8,265 bases of DNA from Fidelibacterota bacterium (GTDB lineage: Bacteria > Fidelibacterota > Marinisomatia > Marinisomatales > J089). The stretch covers positions 1-8,265 of the forward strand of contig RFIZ01000155.1 in assembly GCA_003695105.1 (NCBI GenBank), in the 5' to 3' direction. Below are positions 1 to 5,349 of the stretch, in pieces. Position numbers and translations under genes: made by a program. A model generated the notes under the pieces. The model was not told the DNA's origin. It saw nothing but the letters and a program-made list of their open reading frames with translations, and ran no database searches. Each line of letters opens with the position of its first letter. The stretch's first letter is position 1.

Positions 1-1
1 A

Positions 2-964
2 ACCTGCTGGAGCTTCAGCACCACCTCCTTCCTGGAATCGGAATGTTTTCGCCTTACGGGTCAAAAAATCAAGCTGTCGGAAATGTACACGGTCTACTTT
101 GAGTACCTCGAAAAAGTCCGGCGCTTCGTCCGGGAACGGGGGCAGTCGGCCTTCGGTCAGGGTTCGGAAGCGGAAGGGGTCCTGCGCATGTGGAAACAGT
201 ATGGTTGCGTTCCCCGGGAAATCTATCCCGGTGTTCTGCGGGAGGACGGCCGGTTTGATCACACCGAACTGTTTCAGCGGTTGCGGGCCTACCTGGACTG
301 GGTGGAAGAAAAGGAACTCTGGGATGAAGACCTGGTGCTGGCGTCGGTCCGGCTGATCCTGAACGAAACCCTGGGCGAACCGCCCCGGCAGTTTGAATGG
401 AACGGGAAAACCTACACTCCCGCCACGTTCCGGGATCAGGTGGTGGGACTGAATCTGGATGATTACGTGGCGGTCATGTCCACCCTGAAATATCCCTTCT
501 ATACCTGGGATGAATACGCCGTGCCGGATAACTGGTGGCACAGCAAGAAGTATTATAACGTGCCGCTGGACGATTTTTATGCCATCCTGAAAGGGGCCGT
601 CAAAGCCGGCTATTCGGTGTTTTTCGGCGGGGATGTGTCCGAACCGGGCATCGAAGGTCTGGAAGATGCGGCTATCATCCCGGAGTGGGACATCCCGGCC
701 AAATATATCAATCAGGAAGCCCGGGAATTTCGCATTTACAACCACACCACGACCGATGATCATGGCATTCACATGGTGGGCTATACCCGGAAGGGGCGTC
801 ATGACTGGTTTTTGATCAAGGATTCCGGCAGCGGTGCCTGGCGGGGGAAATACGACGGCTATTTCTTCTACCGGGATGATTACGTGAAACTGAAAATGCG
901 GACCATTCTGGTCCATAAGGATGCGGTGCTGAAAGTTCTGCCGGATTTCTCTTTCCAGCCATGA
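2..964 (+). CDS. C1B-type cysteine peptidase (bleomycin hydrolase/aminopeptidase C-like), 5' end outside window
   Basis: This is the C-terminal 320 residues of a papain-superfamily cysteine peptidase, probably a cytoplasmic aminopeptidase-like enzyme. The ATG at 83 is not the start. The same frame is open to the left edge and reads TCWSFSTTSFLESE from base 2, the catalytic-cysteine segment of the family (Cys codon 5-7), so the N-terminal part, usually about 70-110 residues, lies outside the window. The other active-site segment is TTDDHGIHMVG, with the catalytic His at 761-763. The roughly 250 residues between Cys and His match the long insert of bleomycin hydrolase (C1B) rather than papain, where the gap is about 130. 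The third catalytic position, normally Asn in the NSWG motif, reads Asp in KDSGSG (Asp codon 821-823). The stop TGA (962-964) overlaps the start of the patatin gene, so the two are probably co-transcribed. Membership of the family is well supported; the substrate is unknown. Confidence 0.88.
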   Translation, partial: TCWSFSTTSFLESECFRLTGQKIKLSEMYTVYFEYLEKVRRFVRERGQSAFGQGSEAEGVLRMWKQYGCVPREIYPGVLREDGRFDHTELFQRLRAYLDWVEEKELWDEDLVLASVRLILNETLGEPPRQFEWNGKTYTPATFRDQVVGLNLDDYVAVMSTLKYPFYTWDEYAVPDNWWHSKKYYNVPLDDFYAILKGAVKAGYSVFFGGDVSEPGIEGLEDAAIIPEWDIPAKYINQEAREFRIYNHTTTDDHGIHMVGYTRKGRHDWFLIKDSGSGAWRGKYDGYFFYRDDYVKLKMRTILVHKDAVLKVLPDFSFQP

Positions 965-1971
965 CCGGTCCCAAAGTCGGGGTGGCTCTGGGAAGCGGAT
1001 CTTCCCGGGGTTGGGCCCACATTGGCGTCCTGCAGGCCCTGGGGGATGCCGGGATTCCGGTTCATTGTGTGGCCGGGACCAGCATCGGCGCCTATGTGGG
1101 AGCCATTTACGCCGCCGGCGATCTGGACCGCCTGGCGGAATTCGCCCTTTCCATGGACTGGAAAAAAGTTCTCTCCTACATGGACCTGGTTTTTCCCAAA
1201 TCCGGTTTCATCCAGGGAAAACGGATTCGGGAATTGCTTGCCATCAATACCGCTGCCACCGATTTCCGCGATTTGCACCTGCCCACCGCAGTCATTGCCA
1301 CCGATCTGTACACGGGTGAACGCCTTGAGATACGATCCGGTCCCCTTTTCCCGGCCATACGCGCCAGTGTCAGTGTGCCCGGGGTCGTGACCCCGGTAAA
1401 GGTCGGTTCCCGCTGGCTGGTGGACGGCGGCCTGGTGGATCCGGTACCGGTGAGTGCCGTCCGCAACCTGGGGGCCGACGTGGTCATTGCCGTGGATCTC
1501 ACCACCACACTGGTGTCCAAGATCCATCCCCGGGAAAAGCCTTCGGACCACCATCCGGAGGAAATTTCCGAGCTGATCTCCAGCGAAAAACGGGCTCTGA
1601 TCCATCGACTGCTGGTCCAATACGGTGAAACCAGTGAACGGCTGCGGCGCATTTTCAATCAGTGGGTGCGCCGGGAGGAAAAATCACCCCATCTCCTGGA
1701 CATCATGGGATCCACCGTCAATATCATGCAGAAACAGATTGCGGAAATGAATCTGTCGGCGTCGCCTCCGGATGTGCTGATCCAGCCCCAACTGGGTGAT
1801 TTGAAGATGTTTGATTTCGATCAGGCCGAACGGTCCATTCGGGAAGGCTATGACCGGACGCTGGAACAGGTACCCCGGATCAAGGCCCTCCTGCGGGAAG
1901 AGACTGCCCGGCCGGTCAGGCCGACTGGAGACGCCGTGCCCGCCGGTACAACCCCAGCCCGACCCCAATAA
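961..1971 (+). CDS. patatin-like phospholipase / NTE-RssA family lipid acyl hydrolase
   Basis: A 336-residue patatin-fold serine hydrolase, expected to cleave acyl esters of phospholipids or lysophospholipids with a Ser-Asp dyad. Motifs are in the usual order: the oxyanion-hole glycine loop GSGSSRGWAHIGVL (residues 11-24), the nucleophile elbow GTSIG with Ser41, the RASVSVPG segment (134-141), and the catalytic Asp155 in DGG. The patatin domain covers about residues 5-185. A charged, mostly helical tail (about 190-320) follows and ends in a Pro/Thr-rich stretch. There is no signal peptide and no cyclic-nucleotide-binding domain, so it resembles the bacterial RssA/YchK type more than large NTE proteins. 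The ATG at 961 overlaps the peptidase stop as ATGA, and no clear Shine-Dalgarno motif precedes it, which suggests reinitiation after the peptidase. The last 56 bases are shared tail to tail with the permease gene. The physiological substrate is not determinable here. Confidence 0.9.
   Translation: MTGPKVGVALGSGSSRGWAHIGVLQALGDAGIPVHCVAGTSIGAYVGAIYAAGDLDRLAEFALSMDWKKVLSYMDLVFPKSGFIQGKRIRELLAINTAATDFRDLHLPTAVIATDLYTGERLEIRSGPLFPAIRASVSVPGVVTPVKVGSRWLVDGGLVDPVPVSAVRNLGADVVIAVDLTTTLVSKIHPREKPSDHHPEEISELISSEKRALIHRLLVQYGETSERLRRIFNQWVRREEKSPHLLDIMGSTVNIMQKQIAEMNLSASPPDVLIQPQLGDLKMFDFDQAERSIREGYDRTLEQVPRIKALLREETARPVRPTGDAVPAGTTPARPQ
1909..1923. other. short perfect hairpin at the end of the permease gene
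   Basis: The sequence CGGCC-GGTCA-GGCCG forms a perfect 5-base-pair stem with a 5-base loop. It contains the permease stop codon (TGA on the minus strand, 1918-1916) and lies inside the patatin gene. There is no run of T on either side, so it is not a textbook intrinsic terminator. In a G+C-rich sequence a stem of this size may be chance. It is listed because nothing else between the two convergent genes could end transcription. Confidence 0.2.
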
Positions 1972-3265
1972 ATCCAAGGGTGACCACGGCGATCTTGGTT
2001 TCGTAGATCGCGACCCGGCTGCCCTCCGGCGGCACCAGGGCAAACACCATGGCCAGAAATGTGGTCAGTCCTCCCGAAGCGGCGGCCAGACGACCGCGCC
2101 ATTCCCGAATCAGTTTCCAGCCGGCGGCGAACATGAACAAATAGGGAATGAAATACAGAATGATTTCCGCTTCCAGCAGGACCAGGTAGGCTTCCCTGAT
2201 GGTGGAGCCCAGAACGCTCAGCAGGATGAAAAAGGCCGTGAGTCCACCCTGCAGTAGAAGCGATTTGTAGGGTGTGCCCCAGCGGGGATGGACATCGGCG
2301 ATCCAGAGCGGCAGGTAGCGATCGAGGCCGATGACAAACGGAACCCGGGCCACGCCGGCGATCCAGGCGCTGACCCCGCCCAGGCCGGACAGAGTGATAA
2401 ACAGGGCCGTGATCCACCCCAGATGAGGAATCGCCAACCTATCCCCCAGGGATTGGACGGCGCCCACGATCCCGTCCAGTAAGCCGATTTTTGCGGCGGG
2501 AAGCGCCACCAGCAGCGCCAGCGTACCCAGAATGTAAATCAAGGTGATGCCGGTTCCCGACAGGAGGATGGCCCGGGGGACGGAAGACCGGGGCCGGCGG
2601 ATTTCATCCCCGACCAGGGACATGAGCTCCAGCCCGGCGAAACCGAAACACATGGTGGACCAGAAGGCCCAGGTCCGGCCCTGGCCCAGATCCGGGAGAA
2701 AATCGGCTCCGGCCGGGGGGGAGGCCAATCCCTGCGTTTCCAAAGAATAGGCCGCCAGTCCGATGAGGAACAGCATGGGAATCCAGATCCCGGCCCCGCC
2801 GATATTGTGCAACCATTTCCCCAGAGACAGGCCCCGGACATTCAACAGTACGATCAGGGTCAGGACCAGGATGGAGAAAGAACCGATATAGAGGGAAGAT
2901 TCGGTCAAATGGGTCCAGCGACTGCCGAAGAGGTAGAGGGCGTTTCCCCCTAAAAACATCAACAGGGTGGGGTAATAGATCAGATTGTTGATCCAGTAGC
3001 ACCAGCCGGTGATGAATCCGGCAAAAGGTCCGAACGCGTCCCGGGCCCAGAGATAGATTCCCCCCTCACCGCCGTTGAGCCGGGAGAGCAGGAAAATCGT
3101 ATACCCCTGAGGAATGAAGAAAAACACCAGCGCCAGTACCCATAACAACAGACTGGCATAGCCCGTTTGCGCCGCCGTCAGAAGCCACCGCAGACCCACG
3201 ATAGCCACGATGTTCATCAGTACCAGATCCCAGAGTCCCAGGGATTTTGCGAGAGATTTGTCCAT
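1916..3265 (-). CDS. APC-superfamily amino acid permease
   Basis: A 449-residue inner-membrane secondary transporter of the amino acid-polyamine-organocation superfamily, predicted to move an amino acid or related amine by proton symport or exchange. About 12 hydrophobic segments are visible. The first holds the unwound substrate-binding motif region (IVAIVGLRW, residues 19-27). A conserved loop and helix follow (NGGEGGIYLWARDAFGP, about 64-80, then GWCYWINN). The sixth-helix motif is CFGFAGLELMSLVGDEI (about 206-222), the usual place for a second substrate-contacting break. The length is normal for the family. The reading frame is open upstream to 3406, but the start at 3265 is preferred: GGAGG lies 4 bases ahead, the protein then begins MDKSLAKSLGLWDL, typical of the family, and the upstream extension has no transporter-like sequence. 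The gene is divergent from an aldo/keto reductase and overlaps the patatin gene at its 3' end. Specificity is unknown; the GadC/YjeM-like branch is a possibility only. Confidence 0.9.
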   Translation of the reverse strand: MDKSLAKSLGLWDLVLMNIVAIVGLRWLLTAAQTGYASLLLWVLALVFFFIPQGYTIFLLSRLNGGEGGIYLWARDAFGPFAGFITGWCYWINNLIYYPTLLMFLGGNALYLFGSRWTHLTESSLYIGSFSILVLTLIVLLNVRGLSLGKWLHNIGGAGIWIPMLFLIGLAAYSLETQGLASPPAGADFLPDLGQGRTWAFWSTMCFGFAGLELMSLVGDEIRRPRSSVPRAILLSGTGITLIYILGTLALLVALPAAKIGLLDGIVGAVQSLGDRLAIPHLGWITALFITLSGLGGVSAWIAGVARVPFVIGLDRYLPLWIADVHPRWGTPYKSLLLQGGLTAFFILLSVLGSTIREAYLVLLEAEIILYFIPYLFMFAAGWKLIREWRGRLAAASGGLTTFLAMVFALVPPEGSRVAIYETKIAVVTLGFIGVGLGLYRRARRLQSA

Positions 3266-3269
3266 GATG

Positions 3270-3274
3270 CCTCC
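3270..3274 (-). promoter_or_regulatory. Shine-Dalgarno site of the amino acid permease gene
   Basis: GGAGG on the minus strand, 4 bases before the ATG at 3265. It decides the start in favour of MDKSLAKSLG over the upstream in-frame codon at 3406. Confidence 0.7.
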
Positions 3275-3367
3275 GCAGGAAACTACATCCGCCGCCTCCC
3301 AGGAGAAAAGAAAAAGGCCGGAAGGATTTTTTTCTATGGAAAGGTACGGGTAAATTGGCAGGTATTC

Positions 3368-3372
3368 AGGAG
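3368..3372 (+). promoter_or_regulatory. Shine-Dalgarno site of the first aldo/keto reductase
   Basis: AGGAG lies 9 bases before the ATG at 3382. It supports that ATG over the in-frame TTG at 3355, which has no comparable motif and would add nine residues that do not look like part of the family. Confidence 0.65.
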
Positions 3373-3381
3373 AAGAGTAGG

Positions 3382-4353
3382 ATGCAGCTGAGAACACTAG
3401 GATCAACGGACATCACCATTTCACCCCTGGGACTGGGCTGTTGGCAATTCTCCGGCGGTAAGGGTCTCATCGGCGGGTTCTGGCAGGCTCTGGAACCCGA
3501 GACGGTTCGGTCGATCGTGGCGGCCAGTCTGGAGGGAGGGATCAACTGGTTCGACACGGCGGAAGCCTATGGCTGGGGCGAATCTGAGATTGCCCTCAGT
3601 CAGGCCCTGCGGTCACTGGAGGTGGATCCTGAGGACATCTATATTGCCACCAAATGGTTTCCCGTTTTTCGTCGTGCCGCTTCCATCCGGGCCACGTTCC
3701 CGGAGCGGGAAAGCTGTCTGCGACCCTACCCCATAACCTTGCATCAGATTCACAACCCCCTGTCCCTGTCCTCCGTGGAAAGTCAGATACACGCCATGGC
3801 TGACCTGGTGGAAGAAGGTCGCCTCCGGGCTATCGGTGTGAGCAATTTCTCGGCCAAAGCCATGGACCGGGCGGCCCGGGTGGCAGAACAACGGGGCGTC
3901 CCCCTGGTATCGAATCAGGTTCGCTACAGTTTATTGTACCGAAAGGTTGAATCCAACGGAGTCCTGTCCGCCGCCAAAGATCACGGGATCACCCTCATCG
4001 CTTACTCTCCGCTGGAGCAGGGAATCCTCACCGGAAAGTTCCATGACCAGCCGGATCTGATTCGTTCGCGGGTCGGTCCCCGGAAATTTTTACGCTGGTT
4101 CAAACCCAAAGGTCTGGAACAATCCCGGCCCCTGATCGATCTCCTCCGGGAGATCGCGCAGAAGTACGAAGTCGCTCCGGAGCAGGTGGCTTTGAATTGG
4201 TTGATCCATTTTTCGGGAGAGACGGTGGTGGCCATTCCCGGAGCGTCCAAAGCCCGGCACGCAGAGTCCAATGTGCGGGCGCTGTCCTTCACCCTGAACG
4301 AGGACGAACTGGCCCGGATCGATCAATGCTCCCGGGAGGTACTGAACGGCTAA
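3382..4353 (+). CDS. aldo/keto reductase (NADPH-dependent oxidoreductase)
   Basis: A 323-residue cytoplasmic (beta/alpha)8-barrel oxidoreductase that should reduce aldehydes or ketones with NAD(P)H. The family opening RTLGSTDITISPLGLGCW is at residues 4-21. The catalytic tetrad is visible as Asp58 and Tyr63 in FDTAEAYG, Lys91 in ATKWFP and His124 in LHQIHNP. GVSNFS, SNQVRYSLL, AYSPLEQGILTGK and the cofactor-phosphate segment PGASKARHAESN (near residue 293) are all in order. The length is standard. The start was chosen by the AGGAG motif and the family alignment. The gene stands alone on the plus strand, divergent from the permease and convergent with the second reductase; their stop codons overlap in the four bases 4350-4353. 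It belongs to a different branch from its neighbour, so the pair is not a recent tandem duplication. The substrate is unknown. Confidence 0.92.
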   Translation: MQLRTLGSTDITISPLGLGCWQFSGGKGLIGGFWQALEPETVRSIVAASLEGGINWFDTAEAYGWGESEIALSQALRSLEVDPEDIYIATKWFPVFRRAASIRATFPERESCLRPYPITLHQIHNPLSLSSVESQIHAMADLVEEGRLRAIGVSNFSAKAMDRAARVAEQRGVPLVSNQVRYSLLYRKVESNGVLSAAKDHGITLIAYSPLEQGILTGKFHDQPDLIRSRVGPRKFLRWFKPKGLEQSRPLIDLLREIAQKYEVAPEQVALNWLIHFSGETVVAIPGASKARHAESNVRALSFTLNEDELARIDQCSREVLNG

Positions 4354-5339
4354 AACCGGGGCGGTTCGGCCGGTTTGTTCCGGACGATGTCTTCGACGGC
4401 AGCCAGCACCTCCGGCGTGAGCCTGTCCACCAAATCGATGGCCTGCATATTTTCCCGTACCTGTTCCGGCCGGGAGGCGCCGGTAATCACCGTGCTCACG
4501 TGAGGATTGGAAGCGCACCAGGCCAGAGAAAACTGGGCCAGGGTCATGCCCAGATTATCCGCCAGGGGGCGTAACCGCCGGACTTTCTCCAGCATCGATT
4601 GTCCCTCCTCACTTTCGAAGCGCTGTTTCAGCCATTCGTAATTTTTCAAATGGATGCGGGTGTTCCCCGGATCTCCTTCCAAATATTTCCCGGTGAGAAG
4701 TCCGGAAGCCAGGGGAGACCAGGTGGTCAGTCCCAACCCGATTTCTTCGTACAGGGGCAGGAACTCCCCTTCCACCTTCTCCCGGTGAAAGAGATTATAC
4801 TCCGGTTGTTCCATGGTGGGACCCTGTACATGGTATTCCCGGGCTACGGCTTCCGCCGTCATGATTTGCGCAGCTGACCATTCCGAAGTGCCCCAGTACA
4901 GAATCTTGCCCTGTTGAATCAATTGATTCATGGCCAGGACCGTTTCTTCAATGGGTGTGTCCGCATCCGGCCGGTGACAGAAGAACAGATCCAGGTAGTC
5001 CACCTGCAGCCGTCTCAGGGCCGCGTCACAGGCGTCCCGGATATGTTTGCGATGGAGTCCCCGCTGGGTCGGAAGGCGGCCCCCGAAAAAGACCTTGCTG
5101 GATACGGCGTAGGTGTCCCGGCCCCAGCCCTTGGCTTTCAAAATCCGGCCCATGATGATTTCCGCTTCCCCCTGGGCATAGACTTCAGCATTGTCGAAAA
5201 AATTGACTCCGGCGTCGTAGGCCGCCTCCATGCATTCCGCGGCCACCTCTTCGCCGATTTGTTGTCCGAAGGTCACCCAGGCCCCAAATGACAGGGCGCT
5301 TACCTTCAGACCGGATGATCCCAGGCGACGATATTCCAT
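4350..5339 (-). CDS. aldo/keto reductase, Kv-beta/YghZ-like (AKR6-type)
   Basis: A 329-residue NADPH-dependent aldo/keto reductase resembling the voltage-gated potassium channel beta-subunit branch. The opening MEYRRLGSSGLKVSALSFGAW is typical. The tetrad is Asp49 and Tyr54 in FDNAEVYAQGEAE, Lys82 in SSKVFFGG, and His122 in FFCHRPDADTP, where the channel beta subunits usually carry Asn. Further marks of the branch are YWGTSEWS, EQPEYNLFHR, TTWSPLASGLLTGKY and the cofactor segment TGASRPEQVREN near the C-terminus. Soluble bacterial members reduce aldehydes such as methylglyoxal; that activity is a family inference. The gene is last in the minus-strand ABC/transglutaminase run, 10 bases after the permease stop, with GAGGG 4 bases before its ATG. 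Its TAG stop overlaps the TAA of the opposite reductase. Confidence 0.92.
   Translation of the reverse strand: MEYRRLGSSGLKVSALSFGAWVTFGQQIGEEVAAECMEAAYDAGVNFFDNAEVYAQGEAEIIMGRILKAKGWGRDTYAVSSKVFFGGRLPTQRGLHRKHIRDACDAALRRLQVDYLDLFFCHRPDADTPIEETVLAMNQLIQQGKILYWGTSEWSAAQIMTAEAVAREYHVQGPTMEQPEYNLFHREKVEGEFLPLYEEIGLGLTTWSPLASGLLTGKYLEGDPGNTRIHLKNYEWLKQRFESEEGQSMLEKVRRLRPLADNLGMTLAQFSLAWCASNPHVSTVITGASRPEQVRENMQAIDLVDRLTPEVLAAVEDIVRNKPAEPPRF
4353..4376. terminator. candidate bidirectional terminator between the convergent reductase genes
   Basis: AAACCGG (4353-4359) and CCGGTTT (4370-4376) form a perfect 7-base-pair inverted repeat around a 10-base loop, beginning on the last base of the plus-strand TAA stop. 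Read on the minus strand, the stem is followed by a short T-run (CCGGTTTTAG) ending at the TAG stop. Read on the plus strand, the A/T ends of the stem give CCGGTTTGTT. The element lies inside the last codons of the second reductase (its NKPAEPPRF end). The T-tract is short, so its strength is doubtful. It is the only terminator-like structure found at this convergent junction. Confidence 0.35.
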
Positions 5340-5343
5340 AGTT

Positions 5344-5348
5344 CCCTC
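5344..5348 (-). promoter_or_regulatory. Shine-Dalgarno site of the second aldo/keto reductase
   Basis: GAGGG lies in the 10-base gap after the permease TAA and 4 bases before the ATG at 5339. The gap has no room for a promoter, so the gene is most likely read from the upstream ABC transporter transcript. Confidence 0.6.
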
Positions 5349-5349
5349 G

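Larger units (their letters stand above)
3266..3381. promoter_or_regulatory. divergent intergenic region, expected to hold two promoters
   Basis: These 116 bases separate the starts of the minus-strand permease and the plus-strand aldo/keto reductase, so each gene's promoter should be here. The middle (about 3301-3356) is noticeably A/T-richer than its surroundings, with purine-rich AGGAGAAAAGAAAAAGG and a run of seven T. No clean sigma-70 pair is visible. For the plus strand the best -10 candidate is TAAATT (3351-3356), with only a T-run at the -35 spacing. For the minus strand CATAGA (3338-3333) with TGCCAA (3360-3355) is weak. A small inverted motif, TTTC-TATG-GAAA (3331-3342), lies in the centre and could be an operator half-pair or chance. 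The function is inferred from position. Confidence 0.45.

Noticed and set aside
83..964. ATG at 83 as the start of the peptidase gene
   Set aside because: The frame is open to the left edge and encodes the catalytic-cysteine motif before this ATG, so the methionine is internal.
880..1620. Minus-strand open frame of 246 codons opposite the patatin gene
   Set aside because: It is antisense to a gene with complete catalytic motifs; composition is low-complexity Gly/His/Gln-rich and no family is recognisable.
961..1971. Patatin gene as an antiphage (CBASS CapV-like) effector
   Set aside because: There is no cyclic-nucleotide synthase, ubiquitin-like partner or other defence gene nearby, and the protein looks like the RssA-type housekeeping branch.
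3311..3333. A-run, GGCCGG and T-run as an intrinsic terminator
   Set aside because: The bases between the A and T runs do not pair well, and no gene ends here; both neighbours start from this region.
3266..3406. Permease start at 3406, adding 47 residues
   Set aside because: The extension has no transporter-like sequence, crosses the divergent promoter region and runs into the opposite gene; GGAGG sits directly before the ATG at 3265.
4350..5339. The two adjacent aldo/keto reductases as a recent tandem duplication
   Set aside because: They lie on opposite strands, differ throughout outside the family motifs, and show the marks of different branches.
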